From Paenibacillus lautus NBRC 15380 (GTDB taxonomy: Bacteria > Bacillota > Bacilli > Paenibacillales > Paenibacillaceae), in the NCBI RefSeq assembly GCF_004000945.1, contig NZ_BIMF01000006.1, positions 124,001-188,000 of the forward strand: 64,000 bases of DNA, in the 5' to 3' direction. Made by a program: the position numbers and the translations under genes. The first letter of the stretch is position 1, and each line of letters opens with the position of its first letter. This document shows, piece after piece, positions 26,879-35,241 of the stretch. The notes below the pieces were generated by a model. The model saw only the letters and a list, made by a program, of their open reading frames with translations, searched no databases and was not told the DNA's origin.

Positions 26879-27364
26879 TTACCATTCCAACTCTCTGCAG
26901 CTCTTCTGCAGCTTCCGGATATATACAATCTGACCGATATGATAGGCATTGTGCATGGCGGCATTGCTTATGATCTCCCACCACTTGGCCGGCTCCGGAA
27001 ATCCGTTCACTACCTGCTCCAGCTTGCTCTCTGTCAGCAGCTCCTGCCACTGTAATAAGACCGCTATCAACCGGTCTCTCAACTCTGTAAAGGTTGCGTT
27101 ATCCGGAATGATAAAGCTTTGATGATTGTCTCCAATCGAGGGCACGGCATCGATCCGCGATTTGCGGTACCGGGCCTGCCACGTTTCATTCCAATACAGC
27201 AGATGCTGTATGATCTCGACAATGCTGTGACTATCGTTGGCAGGTGTCCAGAACGCTTCATCCTCGGTCAGATGTTCCACGGATTGCTGGAATGGGATAT
27301 GCCAGCTGGGATCATTCGCATTCGCTAACAGTTGATTCAATAGAACATCATTTGCATGCGCCAT
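26879..27364 (-). CDS. DinB-family metalloprotein
   Basis: A 161-residue four-helix-bundle protein of the DinB/YfiT group. The three metal-ligand histidines are recognisable: the first in SIVEIIQHLLYW and the pair in MHNAYHIGQIVYIR. Bacillithiol or mycothiol S-transferases and related enzymes belong to this fold, but many members have unknown reactions. It has its own upstream palindrome (27455-27470) and no partner gene. Confidence 0.87.
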   Translation of the reverse strand: MAHANDVLLNQLLANANDPSWHIPFQQSVEHLTEDEAFWTPANDSHSIVEIIQHLLYWNETWQARYRKSRIDAVPSIGDNHQSFIIPDNATFTELRDRLIAVLLQWQELLTESKLEQVVNGFPEPAKWWEIISNAAMHNAYHIGQIVYIRKLQKSCRELEW

Positions 27365-27454
27365 GGGTCATTCACTCCTTCATAGCCTCGTAATAAGCAG
27401 CATCACAAATCATGACTAATTTTACTATAGGATGAAGCCCTGTGATTCGCAGAA

Positions 27455-27470
27455 AATGATTAAAATCATT
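27455..27470. promoter_or_regulatory. Palindrome upstream of the DinB gene
   Basis: AATGATT-AA-AATCATT, a perfect 7-2-7 inverted repeat about 90 bp before the DinB start. The regulator is unknown. Confidence 0.4.
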
Positions 27471-27502
27471 CTTTCTGGACCAGTCATGTCAGCAGAAGGA
27501 GT

Positions 27503-27907
27503 CTACCTTACATGGAACAAGTCCAAATAATACTGCGCCGTTGGCGTATCATTCTTGAAACGCAGCTCGATCTTCTCCCCGCTTCCCTTGCATAGGCCCA
27601 CCGTAATCTCAAAATAGCTAGCCCCGTGCATCGCATCAACAGGACTTGCATGATGGTCATCCTCGGTCACCGTTGTCCGCTCGTTGATGGATAGAATCCG
27701 TTCGCAGCCAAAAGAAGGATAGGTCTCGTGCAATATATCCTGAAGTGATGATCGGATAACCGGGTATAACTGCTGCAGCATGGCCTTCTCGAGCTGCTCC
27801 TCTCTAGGCTTTCCTTCTGGTCGTGCATGCGCTGGGCTTTCCGAGGCTGAGATGAGGAGGACGCATAGAAGGAGCAAACAGAAGATTAATCTTGGATTCA
27901 CGTGCAT
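27503..27907 (-). CDS. DUF3888-type secreted small protein
   Basis: A 134-residue protein with an N-terminal signal peptide (hydrophobic run about 6-20, likely cut after AHA). The mature part matches my memory of DUF3888 proteins: REEQLEKAMLQQLYPVIRSSLQDI, CERILSI, and a strand region FEITVGLC. ATG 27907 sits almost on the AAGGTGA site, so GTG 27901 may be the real start. Function unknown; likely at the cell surface. Confidence 0.72.
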   Translation of the reverse strand: MHVNPRLIFCLLLLCVLLISASESPAHARPEGKPREEQLEKAMLQQLYPVIRSSLQDILHETYPSFGCERILSINERTTVTEDDHHASPVDAMHGASYFEITVGLCKGSGEKIELRFKNDTPTAQYYLDLFHVR

Positions 27908-27983
27908 TCACCTTTTTCGTTTTCCACTTAGGATTTCCTTCCTCATCTTATTTAGCCCACCTTGCCTATTTGTTCATGACTAT

Positions 27984-28013
27984 ACAAAAAAAGACTGCCT
28001 TTGGGGCAGTCTT
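27984..28013 (-). terminator. Terminator of the MarR-MFS operon
   Basis: Arms AAGACTGCC (27991-27999) and GGCAGTCTT (28005-28013), with an A run to the left. Confidence 0.85.
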
Positions 28014-28021
28014 TCCTCCGT

Positions 28022-29245
28022 TTATATGGTGGATGATTGCACGACAGCATGCCCATCGTTCCCGTCTTTTTCTTTTTTTCCAACTAAGAAGTGATACAGT
28101 ACAATACCCGCAGCGAGTAGGATCGCCATCGCGATGTACATGCCCCGGAAACCGACAAGCGGCGTCAGGAAGCCGAGAATAAAGGGACCGAACCCGATGC
28201 CCACATCTACGAAAATATAAAAGGTCGACGTCGCAAGTCCGATCCGGTGAGCCGGTGAACGCTTGATGGCCAGGGCCTGAGCGCTGGACTGCGTCGTACC
28301 GTAGCCCAGACCGACGAATACGGCCGAGAGCAGCAAGGTCGGACCATGATGGGCTTGACTAAGCAGCACCATGCCAATCGCAAAGGAAAGAATCGCGGGG
28401 TACATCACCACGTTGGCCCCTCTCTGGTCAAACCACCGGCCCGTAAACGGTCTCGACAGAATAACCACAATAGCGTAGACGATAAAGAAATAACTGGCTA
28501 CTTGAGCCAAACTGATCTGCCCGGCAAAGATCATGAGGTACGTTAAAATGCTGGAATATCCGAAACCCATGACGAAGCTGACCAGCGAAATCGGTAGTGC
28601 TTTCGGTTCAATAAAGTTGGATAGCTTCAAGCCTTGCAGATCCTTCTTTTGTTCAGCGGTCAGCATCAGTTTCGGTACATTCATAAAGAATGCGGACAGC
28701 AAAGAAAGAACACCCAGTACCGCGCACAGCGTGAAGTTAGCCGTCATCGAAGCATGTTCGTTAATCATCAGGCCAATAAAAGGGCCTATGGCCGATGCGA
28801 TAATGATACTCACCCCATAATAACCCGTACCTTCCCCCCTTCTGGAGTTCGGAATCAAGCTGGCGGCAATCGTGCCTGTAGCCGTTGAAGCGAGTGCAAA
28901 GGCCATACCGTGAAAGAACCGGACAATGAGCAGCACGCTTAGGCTGTTTACGATGAAATATAACCCGATAAGAACGCTGAAGGCGATCAGACCGGTAAAG
29001 AGAAGTCTTTTGCGCCCGACCCTCTCAATGATGCTGCCCCCGATCAACCGTCCAATCAATGCGCCCACGACAAAAATGCTGGAAGCCAGACCAGCCATTC
29101 CTGTTGATGCGTGAAACTCATTCTTCGCATACGAGGACATAATCACCACTAATAAATAAAAACATAAAAAGAGCAGGAAGTTGACGCCAAACACAATCAA
29201 AAAATCCTTGCTCCACAATCGATCTTGCGAGTCTGTTTGCTCCAA
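28022..29245 (-). CDS. MFS transporter, DHA1-type drug exporter
   Basis: A 407-residue, twelve-helix major facilitator. The loop 2-3 motif reads GRLIGGSIIERVGRKR (motif A) and motif C-like glycine-rich stretches lie in helix 5. I chose TTG 29245 because AAAGGTGA lies within the end of the marR gene at correct spacing; GTG 29254 has no site. Translation is probably coupled to the MarR gene just upstream. The pair looks like a self-regulated efflux unit; substrate unknown. Confidence 0.88.
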   Translation of the reverse strand: MEQTDSQDRLWSKDFLIVFGVNFLLFLCFYLLVVIMSSYAKNEFHASTGMAGLASSIFVVGALIGRLIGGSIIERVGRKRLLFTGLIAFSVLIGLYFIVNSLSVLLIVRFFHGMAFALASTATGTIAASLIPNSRRGEGTGYYGVSIIIASAIGPFIGLMINEHASMTANFTLCAVLGVLSLLSAFFMNVPKLMLTAEQKKDLQGLKLSNFIEPKALPISLVSFVMGFGYSSILTYLMIFAGQISLAQVASYFFIVYAIVVILSRPFTGRWFDQRGANVVMYPAILSFAIGMVLLSQAHHGPTLLLSAVFVGLGYGTTQSSAQALAIKRSPAHRIGLATSTFYIFVDVGIGFGPFILGFLTPLVGFRGMYIAMAILLAAGIVLYHFLVGKKEKDGNDGHAVVQSSTI

Positions 29246-29246
29246 G

Positions 29247-29675
29247 TTAATCACCTTTTCTAATAATGTTGTCTCTGACCGTCTCCATCACACGGATAAC
29301 CATCGCCTGATCCTCGTTAGAGACGCCTTCCATAATCTCCTGTTCATATTGGTCGAACACCTTGCGGACTTGCTGGACAACGCCAACTCCCGTCTTGGAT
29401 AACTGCATGCGCTTCTCCCGTTTATCACGCACCGGAATTTGCTCCACATAGTCGAGTTTGATCAGCGCGTTCACGGTTCTGGTAACCGTGGGCTTCTCCA
29501 CGTACAGCATTTTGGATAGCTCCACCAAAGTCATCGACTGGTAAACATCCAGATAGTACATAATGGACCACTGGGCATAATACAGGTTAAAGTCTTCAAG
29601 CTTACGGTTCAGCTCATTGACGAAAGGGCGATACAGCGTAAAGTATTTATGGAAAAAATGTCTGTGGGCGTCCAT
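29247..29675 (-). CDS. MarR family transcriptional regulator
   Basis: A 142-residue winged-helix repressor with the MarR core: MTLVELSKMLYVEKPTVTRTVNALIKLDYVEQIPVRDKREKRMQLSKTG is split over helices and wing. ATG 29675 follows GGAGGTC. It is first in an operon with the MFS pump, and an operator-like palindrome (29697-29711) lies between promoter and start, so autorepression lifted by a drug ligand is likely. Confidence 0.93.
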   Translation of the reverse strand: MDAHRHFFHKYFTLYRPFVNELNRKLEDFNLYYAQWSIMYYLDVYQSMTLVELSKMLYVEKPTVTRTVNALIKLDYVEQIPVRDKREKRMQLSKTGVGVVQQVRKVFDQYEQEIMEGVSNEDQAMVIRVMETVRDNIIRKGD

Positions 29676-29696
29676 ACGAGACCTCCGTTCAAAATG

Positions 29697-29749
29697 GTTA
29701 CCTTGGGTAACTATTTATTGATTATAAAGAAGATCTTCTGCCTTGTCCA
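29697..29749 (-). promoter_or_regulatory. Promoter and MarR-type operator
   Basis: Minus-strand TGGACA (29744-29749), 17 bp, TATAAT (29721-29726). The perfect inverted repeat GTTACC-TTG-GGTAAC (29697-29711) covers the expected transcription start region. Confidence 0.75.
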
Positions 29750-29873
29750 TCCCAATTGATTTCCAATTACAAGTGCTAGCTGCTTGCGAATCAGCATAAC
29801 TACACTTATTCTCCCTGTTTCAGAGGTGATCTATTCGCTTCTTGCCGCCTTTCGGGAGCGAACATCGAACAAC

Positions 29874-29930
29874 AAAAAAATCGCCCTTGGGCGATGGGAA
29901 AACAGCCAGCCATCTAAGGGCGATTTTATG
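29874..29930 (-). terminator. Terminator of murF
   Basis: AAATCGCCCTT near 29878-29888 can pair either with the adjacent GGGCGAT or with AAGGGCGATTT near 29917-29927. An A run at 29873-29880 serves the minus strand. Confidence 0.75.
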
Positions 29931-29971
29931 TAAGTTGATGAATAAGACATTGAATTAAGGATAGGGTTGAG

Positions 29972-31348
29972 CTATAGTAATGCGTTGATTACAGTCTCCA
30001 ACTGTAGACCTCTTGAGCCTTTGAACAGGATTGCATCGCCTGGCTTCAACCTAAGCCGCAATGTGTGGAGCAGTTTTTCCTTATCCAAAAATGCTTGCAC
30101 GTGCCCTTCTGGAAACCTATGTTCTGCCTCAGCAGCAATGTGCTGGCCAAGCGCTCCAACCGTATAAACATACTCTATTTTAGCAGGGTTAATATTCTTT
30201 CCTACGGCCTTATGATACTCCACTTCATACTCACCCAATTCCAACATGTCGCCCAAGACAGCATACTTGTGTGTATAACCCGATAAGTTCTCGAACGTTT
30301 GAATGGCAGCATTCATTGAGACCGGACTCGCATTCCACGCATCATTAATGATGGTAACTCCATTAGGTGTCAGTATCTTCTCCATTCTCATGCCTGTTAG
30401 TTGTAAGGCTCGGAAGCCATCGTTTATGGTACCGGGGTCTAACCCTACATTTTCTGCGGCAGCCATCGTGGCCAGTGCATTGGTGATGTTATGAGCCCCG
30501 ATGAGAGGAATGTAGAACTTGTAATCATGAACTGTAAAAAAAGCACCTTCGGAACTGCTACCTTCAATAGAAGCTGCATAATAATCATTCGTTTTGCCTT
30601 CCCCAAAACTGATCGTTGTTATCGACTTTAACGATGATAGTTCCTTTAATTTGGCTGTTAGAAGCGGTTCGTCTCCGTTATAAACGAGCGTCCCACCATC
30701 GGGTATACCGCTTATGATTTCGAGTTTGGCTTCAGCAATGGCCTCACGGGATCCCAAGCTCGACATATGAGACACGCCAATCATCGTAATGATCGCGATG
30801 TCCGGCTTGGCTATATGAGATAAACGCTCGATCTGGCCGCGTTCACTCATCCCCATCTCAATCACCGCAATTTCCGTACTCTCATCCATATCCAATATAG
30901 TCAAAGGGACACCAATCTGACTATTCAAATTCCCGAATGTCTTATGGACCTGATACGTGGTGCCCAGGACAGCATTTAACATGTCTTTGGTCGTCGTCTT
31001 CCCATTACTGCCTGTAACCCCGATAACTTTAACAGCGAGCTCGCTTCGATAGGCAGATGCAAGATTTTGCAAAGCCAGCAGGCAATCATCCACATAGATG
31101 ATTGGAACATCGTCAGGCGGATGGGGGTGATCCTTTTGCCATAGTGCTGCAGACGCACCCTTGGCAAAGGCCTCATCAACATAATAGTGGCCATCCAGGT
31201 TACGAATGATCGGAACAAACAGATTCCCTGATTGTATGGTTCTCGAATCAATGGACACGCCTTCCATTTCACGTTCCTCAAACCGAGCCTCTAGCCCGCT
31301 TCCTCCCGTCATTCGCTCGATATTTCTTAACAGCCTACAAATCATCAT
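29972..31348 (-). CDS. murF: UDP-N-acetylmuramoyl-tripeptide--D-alanyl-D-alanine ligase
   Basis: A 458-residue Mur ligase. It has the P-loop GVTGSNGKTTTK (110-121), a central domain with MGMSERGQIERLSHIAKPDIAIIT and a C-terminal domain with GMRMEK and NDAWNASPVSM. It adds D-Ala-D-Ala to the UDP-MurNAc tripeptide in the cytoplasm. It is a single gene flanked by a pseudogene and a terminator rather than being in a division-cell-wall cluster, so a second, main murF probably exists elsewhere. Tandem ATGs at 31348 and 31345 follow GAGGTG. Confidence 0.88.
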   Translation of the reverse strand: MMICRLLRNIERMTGGSGLEARFEEREMEGVSIDSRTIQSGNLFVPIIRNLDGHYYVDEAFAKGASAALWQKDHPHPPDDVPIIYVDDCLLALQNLASAYRSELAVKVIGVTGSNGKTTTKDMLNAVLGTTYQVHKTFGNLNSQIGVPLTILDMDESTEIAVIEMGMSERGQIERLSHIAKPDIAIITMIGVSHMSSLGSREAIAEAKLEIISGIPDGGTLVYNGDEPLLTAKLKELSSLKSITTISFGEGKTNDYYAASIEGSSSEGAFFTVHDYKFYIPLIGAHNITNALATMAAAENVGLDPGTINDGFRALQLTGMRMEKILTPNGVTIINDAWNASPVSMNAAIQTFENLSGYTHKYAVLGDMLELGEYEVEYHKAVGKNINPAKIEYVYTVGALGQHIAAEAEHRFPEGHVQAFLDKEKLLHTLRLRLKPGDAILFKGSRGLQLETVINALL

Positions 31349-31378
31349 CTCACCTCACTTCGATCCCAATCTTATCCT

Positions 31379-31640
31379 CTAGCCAATATCACTGATCGAA
31401 TCGGAGACAGGCCCGGATACATCGAACAGCCTGCCCATATAATCACTCAGCAGGATACCATCCGGGTCCAGCTCTTCCCGAACCGCACGGAATGCTTCCC
31501 ACATCGGATACAGCTCCTTCAATTGAGCAGCCTCGAGACTGTGCATTTTCCCCCAATGCGGGCGGCCGCCATTCCGGAGGAATATACGCTCCATCGCATT
31601 GAAGTAGTCTTCATACGGCATGCCTTTGTACATATGATAT
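31379..31640 (-). pseudogene. Remnant of FAD-linked lactone oxidase (C-terminal part)
   Basis: The last ~84 codons encode the C-terminus of an aldonolactone (D-arabinono-1,4-lactone type) oxidase, including the diagnostic GRPHWGK and then LYPMWEAF, DPDGI and DYMGRLF. The FAD-binding N-terminal two thirds is missing. The fragment is joined out of frame to an aldolase/racemase-type remnant at about 31635-31645. The short ORF starting at 31633 has no convincing ribosome site, so this is a decayed gene. Confidence 0.82.
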
Positions 31641-32006
31641 CACCCACGCCGGCTATCTGTGCCTCGTAACCCATGATGCCGTCCAGACGAAGCCAAGGGG
31701 AGCGGATAATCCGTTCTACAATGGGATACATGCTCTCCCACGAATGGACGGGCGATCGCCATACACCGAAGTGGAGGCCGGGATAATGAACCGACATATC
31801 CAGATCGATGCATAGCGGAGTAACGGTTCTCTGTTGGTTGGCGAACTGTTCGATGTGCTCAACATGCTCCACACTGTCCACCATGAAGGTAATCGAGCGG
31901 CCTGCGCAATCGCCTGTGCATTGTCATCCAGCATGTCCAGATCCACCAAGGCGAACGGCCTCGGGATTTCCGCGAATATCTTTTTATAATACTCGTATGT
32001 CGACAT
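31635..32006 (-). pseudogene. Remnant of PLP-dependent amino acid deaminase/aldolase (alanine-racemase N-domain)
   Basis: The start (MSTYEYYKKIF, ATG 32006) continues to PRPFALVDLDMLDDNAQAIAQA in one frame. At about 31900 the protein jumps to another frame with ITFMVDSVEHVEHI and then CIDLDMSVHYPGLHFGVWRSP and MGYEAQIAGVGD. Homologues I recall have a longer segment between these blocks, including the PLP-lysine region, so an internal deletion is likely. The remainder is cut off where the lactone-oxidase fragment begins. Confidence 0.78.
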
Positions 32007-32103
32007 CCCTCTATCAACACCTTCCCGTTTCCCCTCACGCCTATGCCACATGATATTCTCGAATGTTGCGGATTATCCTTCTGCGTACAACCATCCACAC
32101 AAA

Positions 32104-32136
32104 TAAAAAAGAGTCCAGCCAGTGGTTGGCTGAACT
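32104..32136 (-). terminator. Terminator of the azoreductase gene
   Basis: Arms AGTCCAGCCA (32112-32121) and TGGCTGAACT (32127-32136), with an A-rich tract at 32101-32110. Confidence 0.78.
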
Positions 32137-32162
32137 CCCCTTCTAATCTACTGCACCCTATC

Positions 32163-32777
32163 TCAAAATCCTTGAGCTGCTTCTGCCGCTTGCCGCAGTC
32201 CCTGCTCGATAATCTCCTCACTCCGGTCGCGGAATTGATTATGCCCTTCAATCACAAGGGTCGTCACGTTCGTAATGCCGAATACATTCAGGTGATTCTT
32301 AACGAAGCTTACCGCCATCTCGGATGTGTCTCCTTCCGCATATACGCCGCCTCTAGCATTCAACAATGCCGCCTTTTTATCGGATAAGAGCCCCACCAAG
32401 CCTTGTTCCGTATACTTGAAGGTTTTGCGCGGATGGTGCATGTAGTCCAAGTACGAATGCAGAACGGCAGGAACGGTCAGATTCCATAGCGGAAATGCAA
32501 ACACGACCTTGTCTGCGGCTATGAACTGCTCCAGATGTTTTGTGACAATATCACTCATCGCCTTTTCTTCAGGTGTAAGGTCCATTCCCATAGCAGATTT
32601 GAAATTCCCGTTTATCATCACATCATCCAAGTACGGGATATGCTCTTTATACAGATCCACTTCAATTACCGTATCCTTCGGATGGGCCGCCTGATAGCTC
32701 TCCAGGAATGCGTCGTATAGTCTCCCCGTTACGGACCCTTGGCGGTTATTGGCTTTGATAAATAAGGTCGTTGTCAT
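32163..32777 (-). CDS. azoR: FMN-dependent NADH:quinone oxidoreductase / azoreductase
   Basis: A 204-residue flavodoxin-fold enzyme of the AzoR family. It has the FMN phosphate-binding start ([13 protein letters not shown]), the flavin-contacting segment [21 protein letters not shown] and [13 protein letters not shown]. It reduces quinones and azo compounds by two electrons, avoiding semiquinone radicals. ATG 32777 follows GGAGGAG. It is a single gene with its own terminator. With the MhqO-like dioxygenase at 17209 the window carries two quinone-detoxification genes, but I see no shared operator. Confidence 0.93.
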   Translation of the reverse strand: MTTTLFIKANNRQGSVTGRLYDAFLESYQAAHPKDTVIEVDLYKEHIPYLDDVMINGNFKSAMGMDLTPEEKAMSDIVTKHLEQFIAADKVVFAFPLWNLTVPAVLHSYLDYMHHPRKTFKYTEQGLVGLLSDKKAALLNARGGVYAEGDTSEMAVSFVKNHLNVFGITNVTTLVIEGHNQFRDRSEEIIEQGLRQAAEAAQGF

Positions 32778-32819
32778 GTAAATCTCCTCCATAATGTATG
32801 ATAATGTTGCATGAAATGC

Positions 32820-34184
32820 TTAATTTGGACTTTCTAACCCAATCCCCTTGGACTCTCTTTGACCGAACTGAACATAATAGAACAGCATGATGGCTATCAG
32901 CAGCACAGCCAAAGCGAGGTAGATGTTGCTATAGAGGTTCCCCTCCGTGTAGAGATGGACGGGATTCCAGTGGATGCCGGACTTGATATCCAGCATCTTG
33001 CCGTATACGCCTGAGGCCATGCCTGCCGATATAAAATTCAGCATCTGCATCAGTCCCATCCCGACTCCCGCTTGTTCCTTGTGCAGGCTGAGGGAAACGG
33101 AATTGGATAACGCAATCATCACAAACGTCTGCCCCACATGTCCGAAGATTAAGAAGATCGCGATCAGAACAGGCGATATGCCAATGAAGGTAGACAGCAG
33201 CGCAAAGCATGCCAGCAATAATCCGACGGCCATAAGGAAGAGATACGTGTTCCCCCGCCCATCCGCAAGTCTTCCGCCTGCTTTACCCAGCAAGGCTGAC
33301 GCGATTGCAGCCGGTACCATGACAAATCCAATCCACCCCGGTGAAAGACCCTGCACCTCCGACAATAACAACGGACTTAGAAAATGCTGAGAAAACCCGA
33401 TGCCGCTGACGATAAACATCACGATTAAGCGGATGGTATAGCTTTTGTTCCGGAATAAGCCCGGATCTACAAACGGTGCGGCAGCCGTGCGAATGCGTAT
33501 GATCAACAGCCCCATAGCCATCAGCCCAAGAAGAGGCTGCCACCAGGATCCGTTCGTGACACCGAGCAGGAGAAAGGTGACCGCCGCCGCTAACAGCCCG
33601 CCTCCCAACCAATCGAATGGGCCGGAGGACTGAAGTTCTTCCTCCTTCAAATATTTTCGATATAAAGGAATCGTAATTAAGATCAGCAGCGGAATACTGA
33701 ATAACCAGCGCCAGTCCGCAATACTGGCTACAAGCGAAGACACAATAGGACCCAGCGCACTGCCGATGGACAATCCCACGAATGCCGTCGCCATAGCCGC
33801 GCCCCTTCGCTCGGGTGCGATGTAGCGTACCGGAATTAACATCGCCGTTGCGGGAATCGCCGCAGCTCCGACGGCCTGCAGACATCTGCTGACCAGCACC
33901 ATCCAGAACACCTGCGAGAACAGGCCGACCAGCGATCCGACCGCGAACAGGGGCAGTCCGATCGTAATCAGATTTCTAAGTTGAATCCGTTCCGTGAGCT
34001 TCCCATAGAGGACCGTTCCGACGCCATAGATCAAGGAGTATGAAGAACTGACCCAGCTGACTTGAGCCGTCGTCAGGCCGAATTCCTCCCGCATGTCCGG
34101 GAGCACGAAGTTAAACATCAATCCGCTCATGGCGGACAGACATAATGTGAACATCACGACGCGCATTAATCTCTGTGTTTCCAT
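32820..34184 (-). CDS. MFS multidrug transporter, TetA(L)/DHA2-like
   Basis: A 454-residue major facilitator with about fourteen predicted helices. It has motif A GTVLYGKLTERIQLRNL and the antiporter motif C-like segment GLSIGSALGPIV in helix 5. I chose ATG 34184, with GAGGTGG upstream; GTG 34196 is an alternative. A TetR gene on the same strand lies just upstream, and both are preceded by nearly the same 18-bp operator. Likely a drug efflux pump induced by its substrate. Confidence 0.9.
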   Translation of the reverse strand: METQRLMRVVMFTLCLSAMSGLMFNFVLPDMREEFGLTTAQVSWVSSSYSLIYGVGTVLYGKLTERIQLRNLITIGLPLFAVGSLVGLFSQVFWMVLVSRCLQAVGAAAIPATAMLIPVRYIAPERRGAAMATAFVGLSIGSALGPIVSSLVASIADWRWLFSIPLLILITIPLYRKYLKEEELQSSGPFDWLGGGLLAAAVTFLLLGVTNGSWWQPLLGLMAMGLLIIRIRTAAAPFVDPGLFRNKSYTIRLIVMFIVSGIGFSQHFLSPLLLSEVQGLSPGWIGFVMVPAAIASALLGKAGGRLADGRGNTYLFLMAVGLLLACFALLSTFIGISPVLIAIFLIFGHVGQTFVMIALSNSVSLSLHKEQAGVGMGLMQMLNFISAGMASGVYGKMLDIKSGIHWNPVHLYTEGNLYSNIYLALAVLLIAIMLFYYVQFGQRESKGIGLESPN

Positions 34185-34239
34185 CTCCTGAACCACCTCT
34201 CATTACCTTCTTATGAATTCGATATGCAACCATATTGAC

Positions 34240-34257
34240 TGTCAGCACTTACTGACA
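34240..34257 (-). promoter_or_regulatory. TetR operator upstream of the MFS pump
   Basis: TGTCAG-CACTTA-CTGACA, with perfect 6-bp arms, 56 bp before the pump start. It matches the site at 34893-34910 in 16 of 18 positions. Confidence 0.75.
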
Positions 34258-34264
34258 TAGTGTT

Positions 34265-34295
34265 TGAAAAAAATACTAGGGGGTTAACGCCCTAG
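34265..34295 (-). terminator. Terminator of the TetR gene
   Basis: Arms CTAGGG (34276-34281) and CCCTAG (34290-34295), with an A run at 34267-34273. The stem overlaps the stop codon of the TetR gene and separates it from the pump. Confidence 0.7.
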
Positions 34296-34866
34296 CAAAA
34301 ATCCGTACACTTTCCTCGATAAAGGCATCCAGCGTCACGGAGGAGAAGAGTTCATCCGAGTCGAGCTCATTCATAAACGCCCCGAAGTTCATCATCATGA
34401 ACGAAATGGCCCGCAGCTCCGGATCGCCTGGGATCACTTTGCCCTTCTCCGTCATCACGGTAAAATACTTCGTCAATACATCCATGTATTGCTTGGGATG
34501 TTTGCTGGTAATCTCCCGCAGGCCCGGTAAATTATCGTTCTCCTTCACGCTGATCGTGATCAGCTTCCGATTCCGAATCATCAGCTCATGGTACGTGCGG
34601 CTAATAAGCAGCAGGTCTTCGCTTAAGTCTCCTACCAGCTTCTCTTCAAACAGCTTTGTCATTTCTTGACCATAATGATAGCGTTCAAAAGCCGTTTCCA
34701 GGAGGTTCTGCTTGCTGCCGAATTTACGAAACAAGGTTTTCTCGCTTAAGCCGGCTGCCGTAGCGATTTCCATCGTGGTTACCCCGTTATAGCCCTTCCG
34801 AGAGATGAGGTCGATCGCGGCCAGCAGCAGCTTATCATCCGTGGTCAGGTTGTCACCATGCTTCAT
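34276..34866 (-). CDS. TetR/AcrR family transcriptional regulator
   Basis: A 196-residue repressor with a typical N-terminal helix-turn-helix (LISRKGYNGVTTMEIATAAGLSEKTLFRKFGSKQNLL) and a C-terminal ligand domain. ATG 34866 follows GGGAGGG; an in-frame ATG at 34911 lies within the operator region. Its own promoter and the MFS pump carry the same operator, so it probably represses both. Confidence 0.93.
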   Translation of the reverse strand: MKHGDNLTTDDKLLLAAIDLISRKGYNGVTTMEIATAAGLSEKTLFRKFGSKQNLLETAFERYHYGQEMTKLFEEKLVGDLSEDLLLISRTYHELMIRNRKLITISVKENDNLPGLREITSKHPKQYMDVLTKYFTVMTEKGKVIPGDPELRAISFMMMNFGAFMNELDSDELFSSVTLDAFIEESVRIFARALTP

Positions 34867-34892
34867 GAAGGCCCTCCCTCTTTCTACAGGAA

Positions 34893-34952
34893 TGTCAGTA
34901 CTTACTGTCATTTGATGAACTCATCATATTCCTCTTGGGGATGCTCTGTCAA
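34893..34952 (-). promoter_or_regulatory. Promoter and operator of the TetR gene
   Basis: Minus-strand TTGACA (34947-34952), 18 bp, TATGAT (34923-34928). Operator TGTCAGTACTTACTGTCA (34893-34910) covers the region after the expected start. Confidence 0.78.
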
Positions 34953-34998
34953 GCTTTTAACAAAAAATAGCCCCATCTCCTCCTGCATCTTCTTCTCG

Positions 34999-35046
34999 TT
35001 GCTCTTATCATAGCAGTTGATCGTATAATGAGAAGGACATATGTCC
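34999..35046 (+). promoter_or_regulatory. Possible promoter and palindrome ahead of the sigma-factor operon
   Basis: TATAAT at 35024-35029 with a weak TTGCTC at 34999-35004 (19-bp spacer). The perfect 12-bp palindrome GGACATATGTCC (35035-35046) sits at the expected start. This would give an untranslated leader of about 200 bases. An ECF-like alternative, TGTAAC at 35194-35199, lies nearer to the gene but very close to its ribosome site. Confidence 0.4.
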
Positions 35047-35241
35047 AGAAGAGAAAGGGAGCAACCCAAAGATCCATGAAACGGACAGACCCTCTCAGAC
35101 CCTCCGCATTCTGGACTGGAACGCCATGGAGGCGGCGTCGAATGGTATCCGCTATTAGTAGATCGCCCGGCTAAAACTTTTTTCTCAAGTTCTTGTAACG
35201 AATCGGCCACGGCCCGGTCATATAGGCAAGGAGGTGAACAG

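Noticed and set aside
29874..29930. Two mutually exclusive hairpins after murF, considered as an attenuator or riboswitch
   Set aside because: They lie downstream of murF on its own strand, and no plus-strand gene follows, so simple termination explains them.
35076..35174. A 32-codon ORF rich in Arg and Pro in the leader of the sigma-factor operon
   Set aside because: Ribosome site spacing is poor and codon content looks random.
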